Below are positions 7,774-20,568 of a stretch of 64,000 bases of DNA, piece by piece; position 1 is the stretch's first letter, and every line of letters starts with the position of its first letter. Source of the DNA: Shewanella sp. SR44-3 (GTDB taxonomy: Bacteria; Pseudomonadota; Gammaproteobacteria; Enterobacterales; Shewanellaceae). Below the pieces are notes generated by a model. That model did no database searches. It had not been told where the DNA came from and was given only the letters and a program-made list of their open reading frames with translations. The stretch is taken from assembly GCF_014163735.1 (NCBI RefSeq), contig NZ_JACJDV010000009.1, forward strand, positions 49,386 to 113,385. Reading direction: 5' to 3'. The translations under genes and the position numbers were made by a program.

Positions 7774-10615
7774 GGTTAATATCCGCTGATAGCTGTGTTA
7801 TCACTTGATTTGCGGCCGATTCTACCTTAGTTAACTCATCAAGTAACTCTAGTATTTCCGGTTCAAGATCAAGAATAGAGGTTTGTTTCTTCAGTGAAGA
7901 CTCCAATGCATGGCAGAGCTTCTGAGTATTTGGCACCCCGCAATAGAGGCTTGCGCCATGTAATTTGTGTACCGTATAGAGCATTTTGTCTTGATCTTGG
8001 TCCGCAAAAGCCTGTTCGATTTGCGCTATGGTCTCAGGGAGCGATTTAACCAACATCTTGAGCATCTCTAAGGCTAAATCTATTTTTTGATTCACTTGCG
8101 TCAGACAAAGCTCCCAGTTAAGGGTTTGCAAGTCAAAATGGGTAAACTTAGGCTTACTGATCCAGCGCTCAATAACGGCTTTAAGTGATTTTTCGTCTAT
8201 GGGTTTTGGCAAGTAGCCATCCATGCCGCTGTTTAAAATACTCTCCTTTTCCTCCGCCAAGGCATGGGCTGTGACCGCGATTATAGGGGTGTTGCGATTC
8301 ATCGATTCTTGGCGAATGAGTTTTGTCGCTGCAAGCCCATCGATCCCAGGCATTTGGATATCCATAAAAATCAGATCAAAATGTTGCCCTTGAGCAAGCT
8401 CCACAGCGGCTTCACCGCGATTAGCTGTGACGACATTTGTGACGACTTCCTGCAGTAAGGTATCGATAAGCATCAGGTTGGCTGGATTATCATCCACTGC
8501 CAAGACTGTCATGCTTTGACGTTGATAGCTTTGCTCTTTTGGTAACTCAGGAATGATCAAAGTTTTGGCTGGTGGATAGATAAGCTGTCTTGCTAGGGCA
8601 TAATCGCTTATAGGAGTAATGACTAAGTTATCAACACTATTACGCAATTGGCTAACCATGGTTTCGTGCTCAAAACAGTCGTGCAATAAAATAAGGCTGC
8701 CGACTTTCGCTCTGGCTTGTTGCAACAACAGCCCCAAGTCTTGTGCGCTATCGAAACCATGGCAGCTGATAATTGCATAATCATAATGGTTATTTGAGTT
8801 GGCTAAGGTGCCAATGAGCTCGGCAACCTTACTAAGGCTGGTTAGGGATAATTGCCAAGATGTTAAACGGCGACTCAAGGTTTCACGGGTCAAAGTGCGT
8901 GGTTCATACAAGAGTATCGATTTACCTTGTAACACATCCATGGGCAGTACTTCGCCGATTTGAAATTGGCTTAGGTTTAAAGGCAGAATAAACCAGAAAT
9001 TCGAGCCTTTTTCATTACTTGAGGTAAAGCCTATTTGGCCCCCCATCTTGTTGATCAAGCGTTTAGTAATAACCAGGCCAAGTCCGGTGCCGCCAAAACG
9101 TCTGGAGATGGAAGAGTCAGCCTGACCGAAAGCTTGGAACAAGTATTCTTGTTGACTTTCATTGATGCCGATACCTGTGTCGATGACTTCACAGCGCAAG
9201 GTCACTCTATCATCGGTTTCGGCCACCAAAATAATTTTAAATACCACACTGCCAGAGTCGGTGAATTTGATGGCATTGCCCACAAGGTTAGTGATGATCT
9301 GATTGACACGCATGGCATCGCCACTGACGTTTTCTGGTACATTATCGTCGATATCGATGACCAGCTCTAATCCTTTGGATTGTGCACTTGGCGCGATAAT
9401 TGTGATGGTTTCAGCGACCGTTTCACGCAGTGAAAATGGCATTTTCTCCAGTTCCATCTTGCCAGCTTCAAGTTTGGAGAAATCTAAGATGTCGTTAATA
9501 ATGCCTAATAAATTACTGGCGCTGCGTTCAATGGTTTTAATGTAGTCGAGCTGACTTGCATGGAGCGGTGTTTTTATTAGCTGCCTTGCAAAACCTATCA
9601 CCCCATTGAGCGGAGTACGCAGCTCGTGGGACATATTGGCCAAGAATTCTGATTTAATTTGGCTCGCTTCTTGAGCGCGCTTCTTGGCTAAATCTAACTC
9701 GACGTTTTGAATCTCAATCTGCTCTAAGGTTTCCCTTAGCTCAAACGTGGCCTGGTCGATATTTTGCTGCATTTCATCATGGTATTCGCTCAAAGAGCCT
9801 GCCATGGCATTAATGCCGCGCTTTAATAAGTCCAGCTCTCCGATAAGGTTGCCATCTAAGCGCGCATCCAACTTACCTTCACGAATTTTAGCCACCACCC
9901 GCACCATTTCAGTAATGGGAAAGTTCACATGTTTCACTAAGCGGAAGGTAAAGAATAAATTGAATTGCACCCCAATGAGCACGATAACAAATGCGGCAAT
10001 GGCGGCCCTGTGTTGCTCTAATAACGCATTTTCTTTATTGAGCAATATGGCAATGTACCCCAGTAATTGCTGGCCTTCTTTATTTTCCATGCTGGAGTCT
10101 GGTATGGCTTGGCTACTGGGCGTTGCCGTATTTGTAATTCCAGGCGCCAATTGAGCAAATAAGTTAATGCCAGTCTTGCCAGTATTTGAGACAATTGGCA
10201 TACGGATAATTAATGAGTCATCTAAGGTTTCAAATTCATCGGGATTTAAGCTTTCTAGCGCTTGTTTGTAGCGCATGCTTTCGAAATCTTTGTGATAATG
10301 GGATGTCACAAACAGGTGATTTTGCACATCGAAGATGGCTATGGAGCGAATAAGCGCCGAATTACTCAGTTGAGATGCGGACAGTAAACGTTTGGTAACT
10401 TCACGGTTATCAGCCAATAGACCGAACTCGCTGGCAATCGCTAAAGGCTCCACTATGCTTCGACCTTGGGCAATTAAGGTCTCTTCGAGCTCATAAAAGC
10501 GGTTTATGGTAAAGTAGCTGCCCAGTAAGATACCAACCAATACGGTAGGGGCTAATGCCAGTACCAAGACCCAAGAGCGCAGACTGTATTTGGTCAGATT
10601 ATTAGCGCTTTTCAT
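7763..10615 (-). CDS. barA: Hybrid sensor histidine kinase BarA
   Basis: Tripartite inner-membrane sensor kinase. In E. coli it phosphorylates UvrY and thereby drives the Csr small RNAs that titrate CsrA (csrA is also in this window). I start it at the ATG giving MKSANNLTKYSLRSW, which aligns with the usual BarA N-terminus; a start 22 codons upstream is also open. An N-terminal membrane segment, a periplasmic sensor region, a second membrane segment and HAMP (to about residue 240) lead into the HisKA box HELRTPLNG (His about 330) and ATPase motifs including DTGIGI. The receiver follows (FMDIQMPG, Asp about 752), then a C-terminal Hpt domain (HKLHG, His about 885). It is divergent from rlmD, the same arrangement as in E. 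coli. Confidence 0.94.
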   Translation of the reverse strand: MKSANNLTKYSLRSWVLVLALAPTVLVGILLGSYFTINRFYELEETLIAQGRSIVEPLAIASEFGLLADNREVTKRLLSASQLSNSALIRSIAIFDVQNHLFVTSHYHKDFESMRYKQALESLNPDEFETLDDSLIIRMPIVSNTGKTGINLFAQLAPGITNTATPSSQAIPDSSMENKEGQQLLGYIAILLNKENALLEQHRAAIAAFVIVLIGVQFNLFFTFRLVKHVNFPITEMVRVVAKIREGKLDARLDGNLIGELDLLKRGINAMAGSLSEYHDEMQQNIDQATFELRETLEQIEIQNVELDLAKKRAQEASQIKSEFLANMSHELRTPLNGVIGFARQLIKTPLHASQLDYIKTIERSASNLLGIINDILDFSKLEAGKMELEKMPFSLRETVAETITIIAPSAQSKGLELVIDIDDNVPENVSGDAMRVNQIITNLVGNAIKFTDSGSVVFKIILVAETDDRVTLRCEVIDTGIGINESQQEYLFQAFGQADSSISRRFGGTGLGLVITKRLINKMGGQIGFTSSNEKGSNFWFILPLNLSQFQIGEVLPMDVLQGKSILLYEPRTLTRETLSRRLTSWQLSLTSLSKVAELIGTLANSNNHYDYAIISCHGFDSAQDLGLLLQQARAKVGSLILLHDCFEHETMVSQLRNSVDNLVITPISDYALARQLIYPPAKTLIIPELPKEQSYQRQSMTVLAVDDNPANLMLIDTLLQEVVTNVVTANRGEAAVELAQGQHFDLIFMDIQMPGIDGLAATKLIRQESMNRNTPIIAVTAHALAEEKESILNSGMDGYLPKPIDEKSLKAVIERWISKPKFTHFDLQTLNWELCLTQVNQKIDLALEMLKMLVKSLPETIAQIEQAFADQDQDKMLYTVHKLHGASLYCGVPNTQKLCHALESSLKKQTSILDLEPEILELLDELTKVESAANQVITQLSADINHDQ

Positions 10616-10716
10616 AATTGTGGCTTGGATCCCTAACACATAAGAAATGATATTAAGTCTAGACTGCCAGAAATGACGCACTCTTGACTAGTAATTTATT
10701 AATATTCGAGGCCTAA

Positions 10717-12141
10717 ATGGCGCAATTTTTTAAAGAAAAAGCGAATAAATCTAAGCAGCTATCTTCTAAGCTTAGTTTAAACGTCACTCAACTTGATCAT
10801 CTCGGTGCCGGTATGGCCCAACATCAGGGGAAGGTTGTATTCATTGCTCAAGCCTTACCCGGTGAGCGAGTGACGGCGCAATTTACCGATCAAAAAAAGA
10901 GTTTTGCAAAGGCAAAATTGATTAAAATCGAACAAAAAAGCCCCCAGCGTATTGATGCTAGCTGCCCGCACTACGGTCATTGCGGTGGTTGTGATTTACA
11001 ACATCTTGCCCTAGATGCCCAGCAAACCCACAAGCAGCAAAGCTTGAATGAATTGATGGTGAAGCTTTCTGGCAGTGATAGCATTGAGCCACAAGTGCAA
11101 GTCGCGCCTTTAGTGTCAGCGCCTTGGCATTATCGTCGCCGCGCACGGTTAGCAACCTTCTTTAACAACAACGATAAGAGCTTAAAATTAGGCTTTCGCG
11201 CCCTAAGCAGTAACCAAATTGTGCCCATTGAGCAGTGCCCTGTATTAGCTGAGCCATTATCGGCGCTGATCCACCCGTTTGCTGTGTTGTTGTCGCGCTT
11301 AAAAGCTAAGGCAAGCTTAGGTCATCTCGAGTTGACTCAAGCCGATAACGGCACGTTTGCCGTGCTGCGAGTCACCAAAGTCTTGCCTGCTGCCGATGTT
11401 AGGGTCTTGGTGAGTTTTGCGCTTACCCATGACATTCATCTTTTACTGCAAGATGGTAATGGTGAGCTAACGGATGTCAGTACTGTAGTGCCTTCTAAGA
11501 GTGAGCCTGCATTACAGGTTAAACCTGAATTACAGGTTAAGCCTGCTGCAATAACCTTACCTGAGTATTCCTTAAGCCAAGGGCAAATCAATTGCCAATT
11601 TACCCCAGGTAATTTTGTGCAGGTGAATGCTGAAGTTAATCAGCGCATGGTAGAACAAGCGGTTAACTGGCTTGATTTGCAAGTAGGTGAGCGTGTATTA
11701 GATTTATTCTGTGGCGTGGGAAATTTCAGTTTAGCGCTGGCAAATCGCGGCAAGATACTGGCTGGACTTGAAGTTATCGGTGTTGAAGGTGTGCCTGAAA
11801 TGGTGCAGCAAGCTCGAGATAACGCTAAACGCAATAACCTGGGGAACTTAAGCTTTTATCATGCGGATTTAAGTGCCGACCTTTCAAATGAAAAATGGCT
11901 AGGGAAAATCGATAAGCTATTATTAGACCCCGCCAGAGCTGGAGCTTTTGAAAGCTTGCAGTGGCTACAGAAGATGAAGCCTAAAAAGGTGGTTTATGTA
12001 TCATGTAATCCAGCAAGCCTTGCCCGTGACAGCAGTGTGCTGCTCAATCAAGGCTACAAGTTAACACAGCTGTGCATGATAGACATGTTCCCGCAGACGC
12101 ACCATATTGAAGCCATGGCGCTGTTTGAAATTGGCTCTTAA
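10717..12141 (+). CDS. rlmD: 23S rRNA m5U1939 methyltransferase RlmD (RumA)
   Basis: SAM-dependent enzyme that methylates U1939 of 23S rRNA. The 474-residue protein has an N-terminal TRAM domain (from about residue 18). A [4Fe-4S] cysteine cluster follows, reading [10 protein letters not shown] (about residues 87-96). The Rossmann methyltransferase domain has motif [14 protein letters not shown], and the catalytic Cys is in [11 protein letters not shown]. It is longer than E. coli RumA (433); part of the excess is a Pro/Val/Lys-rich insert with a tandem duplicated LQVKPE unit at about residues 263-275. It is divergent from barA and upstream of relA, as in E. coli. Confidence 0.93.
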   Translation: MAQFFKEKANKSKQLSSKLSLNVTQLDHLGAGMAQHQGKVVFIAQALPGERVTAQFTDQKKSFAKAKLIKIEQKSPQRIDASCPHYGHCGGCDLQHLALDAQQTHKQQSLNELMVKLSGSDSIEPQVQVAPLVSAPWHYRRRARLATFFNNNDKSLKLGFRALSSNQIVPIEQCPVLAEPLSALIHPFAVLLSRLKAKASLGHLELTQADNGTFAVLRVTKVLPAADVRVLVSFALTHDIHLLLQDGNGELTDVSTVVPSKSEPALQVKPELQVKPAAITLPEYSLSQGQINCQFTPGNFVQVNAEVNQRMVEQAVNWLDLQVGERVLDLFCGVGNFSLALANRGKILAGLEVIGVEGVPEMVQQARDNAKRNNLGNLSFYHADLSADLSNEKWLGKIDKLLLDPARAGAFESLQWLQKMKPKKVVYVSCNPASLARDSSVLLNQGYKLTQLCMIDMFPQTHHIEAMALFEIGS

Positions 12142-12292
12142 CATAGGTACGACTTGACCTGTTTTGTGATAAAAAGCTTATATTTTATTCACTTGAATGG
12201 GATAGGATTGACAATCTAGTTTGAATGTTCAAGATAAAGCTTTTTGATGCTTTATATATTTAAATTGTACCTAAAGTACTAGGAAGACGACT

Positions 12293-14500
12293 ATGGTCTC
12301 TGTTCGTGAAGCACACTTTAATGCGCCAGATTTTCAATTAGATGAGTGGGTTGACCGCTATATTGAACATCCTGAAGATGCGCAAATTGTTCTCAAACTC
12401 ATTACTGAGTTAGCGGCGCTTGGCTTTAAGTCAAACGCCGAGCGACAAGAAGTGATGGAACGTGCTCGCGAAATGATAGAGATTTTAGCGCCGCTAAACA
12501 TGGACATAGAAACCTTGCAAGCCGCGCTGCTATTTGTGCTGCTGGATGCAGGCAAGTTGACCGAGCTTAAGGTCGAGGAAGATTATGGTCCCAAACTTGG
12601 CAGTTTAGTGTCAAGTGTTGTCACCATGAACGCCATTGGCGCTTTAAAAGCCAGTAAAGATAATCGTAGCGGCGAGCCGCAAATCGATAATATCCGCAAG
12701 ATGCTGCTGGCTATGGTGGAAGATGTGCGCGCCGTGGTGATAAAACTTGCTGAGCGGGTGTGCTTATTGCGAGCGGTCAAAAACGCCGATGAAGAAACAC
12801 GAGTGCTGCTTGCCCGTGAAATTGCCGACATTTATGCGCCTTTAGCTAACCGCTTAGGCATAGGCCAGCTCAAATGGGAGCTTGAAGATTTATCCTTTCG
12901 CTATCTGCACCCAAATACTTATAAAGACATCGCCAAGCAGCTGGATGGTAAGCGCCTCGATCGAGAAACCTTCATCGATAAGTTTGTGACTCAGTTGCAG
13001 CAAAAATTAGATGCCGATGACATTCGCGCCAAGGTCTATGGCAGACCGAAACACATCTACAGCATTTGGCGCAAGATGAAAGGTAAAGATTTAAAATTTG
13101 ATGAATTGTTCGATGTGCGCGCCGTGCGTATTGTCACCGATCGTCTGCAAGATTGCTATGGCGCGTTAGGGGTAGTGCACACCCTTTGGCATCATATTCC
13201 CCGCGAGTTTGATGACTATGTCGCCAACCCTAAACCTAATGGCTACCAATCCATCCACACGGTAGTGGTGGGGCCAGAAGGCAAAACCGTTGAGATTCAA
13301 ATCCGCACCGAAGCCATGCATCAAGATGCTGAGCTTGGGGTGGCGGCTCACTGGAAATACAAAGAAGGGCCGCAAGCTGGCAAACAAAGCGGTTATGAGG
13401 AAAAAATTAACTGGCTGCGTAAAATCTTGCAGTGGCAAGAAGACGTGGCCGAAAGTGGCAACTTGGTGGATGAAGTGCGTAGCCAAGTGTTTGAAGACAG
13501 AGTCTATGTCTTCACGCCAAGCGGTGAAGTGGTGGACTTGCCGCTAGGCTCGACCGTGCTAGATTTTGCCTATTATGTGCACTCTCAAGTGGGGCATAAG
13601 TGTATTGGCGCTAAAGTCGATGGCCGCATTGTGCCCTTTACTTATCAAGTGCAAACCGGTGAGCGCATTGAAATTATCACCTCTAAGCACCCCAACCCTA
13701 AGCGCGATTGGTTAAACCCAAATCTTGGTTATATTAAGTCGTCTCGTTCGCGTTCTAAAATTCAACATTGGTTTAAGCAGCAGGACAGGGATAAAAATAT
13801 TCCTGCGGGCAAAGAAATGCTTGAGGCTGAACTGTCTCGCATCAATCTTAAGCTTAAAGATGCTCAAGTGGCGGTTGAGCGGTTTAATTTAAATGGCATG
13901 GATGACATGCTAGCGGCGCTAGGTGGTGGCGATCTTAAATTAAATCAAGTCGTTAACTTTATCGAAAGTAAAGTTCGCAAGACGCCAGATACCGAGCAAG
14001 AGATAGTTGAAGAAATTATAAAAAAAGCCCAGCCCCGTAAAGGTAACAGTGGCAAAGGGCAGGTTGAGGTTAACGGTGTCGGTAATTTATTAAGCCATAT
14101 AGCTCGTTGCTGTCAACCCGTACCTGGGGATGAAATTTTTGGCTATATCACCATGGGGCGCGGTATTTCTGTGCATCGCAGTGATTGCGAGCAAGTTAAA
14201 GAGCTAATGCGAGTTCACCCAGAGCGTGCTGTCGATGTGATTTGGGGCGAAAATTATTCCGGTGGTTATCGCCTTCGAGTACGTGTCATCGCCCATGACA
14301 GAAGTGGTTTACTACGTGATATCACCACAGTGTTAGCGGCGGAGAAGTCCAATGTGATGGCCATGAGCTCATCATCAGATGTTAAGACGCAAACGGCGAC
14401 AGTGGAGCTGGAATTAGAGCTTTATAATCTTGACGGTTTAGAGCGGGTAATGGCAAAACTTACCCAAGTGGAAGGCGTGATTGAGTCACGGCGCTTATAA
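12293..14500 (+). CDS. relA: (p)ppGpp synthetase RelA (GTP pyrophosphokinase)
   Basis: Ribosome-associated enzyme that makes (p)ppGpp from ATP and GTP/GDP during amino-acid starvation. The protein has 735 residues (E. coli 744). The N-terminal hydrolase-like domain lacks the HD-x-ED metal motif: the equivalent stretch reads LLDAGKL, as expected for a synthetase-only RelA. The synthetase domain shows VYGRPKHIYSIWRKM, FDVRAVRI and the GYQSIHT loop. A TGS domain (VYVFTPSGEVVDLPLGST, about residue 402), a Zn-finger-like region (ARCCQPVPGD) and a C-terminal ACT domain follow. It is followed by mazG, whose product can act on stress nucleotides in E. coli. Confidence 0.97.
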   Translation: MVSVREAHFNAPDFQLDEWVDRYIEHPEDAQIVLKLITELAALGFKSNAERQEVMERAREMIEILAPLNMDIETLQAALLFVLLDAGKLTELKVEEDYGPKLGSLVSSVVTMNAIGALKASKDNRSGEPQIDNIRKMLLAMVEDVRAVVIKLAERVCLLRAVKNADEETRVLLAREIADIYAPLANRLGIGQLKWELEDLSFRYLHPNTYKDIAKQLDGKRLDRETFIDKFVTQLQQKLDADDIRAKVYGRPKHIYSIWRKMKGKDLKFDELFDVRAVRIVTDRLQDCYGALGVVHTLWHHIPREFDDYVANPKPNGYQSIHTVVVGPEGKTVEIQIRTEAMHQDAELGVAAHWKYKEGPQAGKQSGYEEKINWLRKILQWQEDVAESGNLVDEVRSQVFEDRVYVFTPSGEVVDLPLGSTVLDFAYYVHSQVGHKCIGAKVDGRIVPFTYQVQTGERIEIITSKHPNPKRDWLNPNLGYIKSSRSRSKIQHWFKQQDRDKNIPAGKEMLEAELSRINLKLKDAQVAVERFNLNGMDDMLAALGGGDLKLNQVVNFIESKVRKTPDTEQEIVEEIIKKAQPRKGNSGKGQVEVNGVGNLLSHIARCCQPVPGDEIFGYITMGRGISVHRSDCEQVKELMRVHPERAVDVIWGENYSGGYRLRVRVIAHDRSGLLRDITTVLAAEKSNVMAMSSSSDVKTQTATVELELELYNLDGLERVMAKLTQVEGVIESRRL

Positions 14501-14585
14501 GGCTCAGTAAAGCGTAACGTCATTGATGTGCCAAGCATGTAGACGACAGACATTAGACGGAAAGTGGCAGAAAATAGGCAGTAAT

Positions 14586-15443
14586 ATGAGCACCGAGAAA
14601 ACAGTGGGTTTACAGGCTTTACTGGCAATCATGGAAAAACTGCGAAACCCAGAGACTGGCTGCCCTTGGGATCTGGCTCAGCGCTTTGACACTCTAGTGC
14701 CATTTACCATTGAAGAAGCTTTCGAGGTTGCCGAGGTGATTGAGCATCATGACTTAAGCCATCTTCCCGATGAATTGGGTGACTTGTTATTTCAAGTGGT
14801 GTTTTATTGCCAGCTTGGTAAAGAACAAGGCCTGTTCGATTTTGCAACCGTGGTGGAGCGAATTAGCGCCAAGCTTATCCGCCGCCATCCCCATGTGTTT
14901 GGCGCGATGCAAGATGAGTTTGCCGCAAATGGTGCCAAGTCTGAGCTCAATACCCAAGCACTTAATGCCGCCTGGGAAAATGCTAAAGCCTTAGAGCGTC
15001 AGCAAAAACAGTTATTTTCAGTGCTCGATGACATACCCCAGGCCTTACCAGCGTTAACTCGGTCATTAAAAATTCAAAAACGGGTTGCCAAAGTCGGTTT
15101 CGATTGGCCCAATCTTGCGCCTGTGGTGGCTAAAATTCATGAAGAAATTGATGAAGTCATGGTTGAAGCGCGACTGCTTGAGAGCGACCCTGAAACTTAT
15201 TTGTCAAAAGTAAAAGATGAAATGGGCGACTTGTTGTTTGCCGTGGTGAATCTTGCCCGCCATTTAGGGGTCGATCCGGAATCGGCATTGCGCCAGGGGA
15301 ACCATAAATTTGAGCAGCGCTTTCGCGGTGTAGAAGCCTTAGCCGATGCAAGCGGGAAATCCATGGAAGCCCACAGTTTAGAAGAACTCGATGGCTATTG
15401 GGATCAAGTAAAAGCGCGTCTAAAGGCGGCTCATAAGGAATAA
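14586..15443 (+). CDS. mazG: Nucleoside triphosphate pyrophosphohydrolase MazG
   Basis: Hydrolyses NTPs and dNTPs to the monophosphate and pyrophosphate; in E. coli it affects (p)ppGpp levels and survival. The protein has 285 residues (E. coli 263) with two tandem MazG helical domains. The first shows the acidic EEAFEVAEVI and DELGDLLFQVVFY motifs, and the second shows EEIDEV and DEMGDLLFAVVNLARH. I chose the ATG at 14586 (MSTEKTVGLQ) because family homology begins just after it; an in-frame start 63 bp earlier would add residues with no family similarity. It lies downstream of relA, as in E. coli. Confidence 0.95.
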   Translation: MSTEKTVGLQALLAIMEKLRNPETGCPWDLAQRFDTLVPFTIEEAFEVAEVIEHHDLSHLPDELGDLLFQVVFYCQLGKEQGLFDFATVVERISAKLIRRHPHVFGAMQDEFAANGAKSELNTQALNAAWENAKALERQQKQLFSVLDDIPQALPALTRSLKIQKRVAKVGFDWPNLAPVVAKIHEEIDEVMVEARLLESDPETYLSKVKDEMGDLLFAVVNLARHLGVDPESALRQGNHKFEQRFRGVEALADASGKSMEAHSLEELDGYWDQVKARLKAAHKE

Positions 15444-17198
<1,755 letters not shown>

Positions 17199-17203
17199 TG
17201 AAT

Positions 17204-17233
17204 AAGCCGCTAGTGATCCTAGCGGCTTTTTTT
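17204..17233 (+). terminator. Rho-independent terminator after pyrG
   Basis: The 10-bp stem AAGCCGCTAG/CTAGCGGCTT has a 5-nt loop and is followed by a T-run. It begins 6 bp after the pyrG stop. Confidence 0.92.
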
Positions 17234-17330
17234 ATCTTTCCAAGCGAGTTCACGTTTGTTGTAAACACAGTTGATGCAAACTAAAATACATTCTATCCTA
17301 TAGACACAGAAGCTTAATTTCTTACCAAAC

Positions 17331-18746
<1,416 letters not shown>

Positions 18747-18761
18747 TTTTTAACTTGAGCT

Positions 18762-18791
18762 AAAAAAGGCCACCACTAGGTGGCCTTTTTT
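18762..18791 (+). terminator. Rho-independent terminator after eno
   Basis: The stem AAAAAAGGCCACC/GGTGGCCTTTTTT has a 4-nt loop and a T-run. Its symmetry makes it usable on either strand. Confidence 0.93.
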
Positions 18792-18843
18792 GTTGTATTA
18801 TAGCCAAACTTAACTCCACCATTAGTCGATAACTATCGGTATT

Positions 18844-19143
18844 ATGAATAGATTATTACTCGGCCTGTTTATTCTTCTGGCATTACTTCAGTACCGTCTC
18901 TGGTACGGTGATAACAATATGACGCAATATGTGCATTTGCAAAAGCAAATTGCCAGTCAGGAGCAGAGTAACCAAAAATTAGTGGAGCGCAATCAAGTCC
19001 TTAAAGAAGAAATTATTGATCTTAAAAGCGGCACCGAAGCCTTAGAGGAGCGTGCACGTAATGAACTTGGCATGGTAAAACAAGGCGAAACCTTCTACCG
19101 TGTTGTGGGCATTGAGCCTAAAGCCGGCGCTGAGTATGAATAA
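18844..19143 (+). CDS. ftsB: Cell division protein FtsB
   Basis: Small bitopic inner-membrane divisome protein of the FtsQLB complex, which links early and late division proteins and activates septal peptidoglycan synthesis. It has 99 residues. A short cytoplasmic N-terminus is followed by a membrane helix (about residues 3-20). A periplasmic coiled coil rich in Gln, Glu and Leu (about residues 30-65) follows, with a short C-terminal tail containing ERARNELGMVKQGETFYRV. It lies immediately upstream of ispD, the conserved gammaproteobacterial order ftsB-ispD-ispF. Confidence 0.95.
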   Translation: MNRLLLGLFILLALLQYRLWYGDNNMTQYVHLQKQIASQEQSNQKLVERNQVLKEEIIDLKSGTEALEERARNELGMVKQGETFYRVVGIEPKAGAEYE

Positions 19144-19177
19144 TGACTCTGCCAACTTGTTGATTTCTGATTAAGAC

Positions 19178-19903
19178 ATGTCCATGACTCAAACATTGCC
19201 ACTTATCCCAAAAAACATCGCCATAGTTCCTGCAGCAGGTATAGGGGCTAGAATGGCTGCGGGAATACCAAAACAATACCTAACCCTTGGGGCCCAGAGC
19301 ATTCTGGGGCACACTTTAGATGCATTACTCTCTCATCCTCAAATAGCCCAAGTCATTGTCGCCTTACATCCTCAAGATGATATGTTTACTGCGTTACCTC
19401 AAGCAAAACACCCTAAACTCATCACAGTGATTGGCGGCGGTGAGCGGGCAGATTCAGTGTTAGCAGCATTAGCTGTCGCCCCAGAAGATGCATGGGCACT
19501 AGTGCATGACGCCGCAAGGCCTTGCTTAACCCATGGTGATATCGATAAATTACTCGCATCAACTAAAGCATTTCCCCAAGGGGCAATTTTGGCAACTCCA
19601 GTTAGAGACACCATGAAGCGCAGCGATGCCAATGGGGTTATCCATCACACGGTAGACAGAGCGCTGTTATGGCATGCATTAACGCCGCAATATTTTCCGG
19701 TTGAGACTTTATTGAAGTATTTAAGTGACGCGCTTAAAGCTGACGTATTCATCACAGATGAAGCCAGTGCGATGGAATGGGCGGGGATCGCTCCAGGGCT
19801 TATTAGCGGCCGCGCCGATAATATTAAAGTGACTCACCCTGATGATTTGCAGTTGGCAGAGCTTTTTATGGCGCACTTGAGCGAAACGCCTTTGGACAAA
19901 TAA
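19178..19903 (+). CDS. ispD: 2-C-methyl-D-erythritol 4-phosphate cytidylyltransferase
   Basis: MEP-pathway enzyme that couples CTP with MEP to give CDP-methylerythritol, the third step of isoprenoid precursor synthesis. It has 241 residues. The CTP-binding loop is VPAAGIGARMAAGIPKQYL (about residues 17-35), and DAARPCL and DEASAMEW are also present. Two adjacent in-frame ATG codons (19178, 19184) are possible starts. It is the partner of ispF, but the two are separated here by 168 bp carrying a 13-bp tandem repeat, unlike the tight coupling common in other gammaproteobacteria. Confidence 0.96.
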   Translation: MSMTQTLPLIPKNIAIVPAAGIGARMAAGIPKQYLTLGAQSILGHTLDALLSHPQIAQVIVALHPQDDMFTALPQAKHPKLITVIGGGERADSVLAALAVAPEDAWALVHDAARPCLTHGDIDKLLASTKAFPQGAILATPVRDTMKRSDANGVIHHTVDRALLWHALTPQYFPVETLLKYLSDALKADVFITDEASAMEWAGIAPGLISGRADNIKVTHPDDLQLAELFMAHLSETPLDK

Positions 19904-19935
19904 GTGGCTCAGCAAATTATTAATTCAGCTGACTA

Positions 19936-20026
19936 GTTCAAAGTGCGAATTTAAAGTGCTAATTCAAAGTGCTAATTCCAAGTGCTAATTCAAAGTGCTC
20001 GTCCAAAGCATTAATCCAAATTACTG
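19936..20026 (+). repeat. Tandem array of a 13-bp unit between ispD and ispF
   Basis: Seven consecutive 13-bp units resemble ATTCAAAGTGCTA. Units 2-5 (19949-20000) are nearly identical, while units 1, 6 and 7 are diverged. The array has no open reading frame of interest and fills most of the ispD-ispF gap. Confidence 0.88.
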
Positions 20027-20071
20027 GTGCATGAGTGTGTAGACTTATGCTCAAACGAAAGGCAGAAATAG

Positions 20072-20554
20072 ATGAAACTCCGAATTGGTCATGGTTTTGA
20101 TGTGCATAAATTTGGTGGTGATAAGCCGCTTATTTTAGGGGGGGTCACTGTGCCTTATGAATGTGGTTTGATTGCTCATTCGGATGGTGATGTGGTGCTG
20201 CATGCCGTGAGTGATGCGATTTTAGGTGCCATGGCATTAGGCGATATCGGTAAGCATTTTCCCGATACCGATGATGCCTTCGAAGGCGCCGATAGCCGCG
20301 TATTACTGCGCCACTGTTACAAATTAGCGCTACAAAAGCAGTATCAATTGGGCAATTTAGATGTGACTGTGATAGCACAAGCTCCCAAAATGGCACCTCA
20401 CATTGAAGCCATACGTCAGCTGCTGGCGCTCGATCTGAACACTGACATAGACAACATTAATGTAAAAGCGACTACCACTGAACAGTTAGGTTTTACTGGC
20501 CGCAAAGAAGGCATCGCTGTCGAAGCTGTTGTCCTGATGCAACAAGTGATTTAA
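20072..20554 (+). CDS. ispF: 2-C-methyl-D-erythritol 2,4-cyclodiphosphate synthase
   Basis: MEP-pathway enzyme that cyclises CDP-ME 2-phosphate with release of CMP. The protein has 160 residues, the family length. The zinc-binding region GHGFDVHKF (residues 5-13) and the [17 protein letters not shown] segment carry the metal and substrate residues. The C-terminal [19 protein letters not shown] block is diagnostic. It lies downstream of ispD after the tandem-repeat spacer and is followed after 14 bp by truD, the conserved order ispD-ispF-truD-surE-pcm. Confidence 0.97.
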   Translation: MKLRIGHGFDVHKFGGDKPLILGGVTVPYECGLIAHSDGDVVLHAVSDAILGAMALGDIGKHFPDTDDAFEGADSRVLLRHCYKLALQKQYQLGNLDVTVIAQAPKMAPHIEAIRQLLALDLNTDIDNINVKATTTEQLGFTGRKEGIAVEAVVLMQQVI

Positions 20555-20568
20555 AGAGAATCTGATAA

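Noticed and set aside
12208..12238. Promoter upstream of relA (TTGACA at 12208-12213)
   Set aside because: The best -10 candidate (GATAAA) is at a poor spacing of 19 bp; too weak to list.
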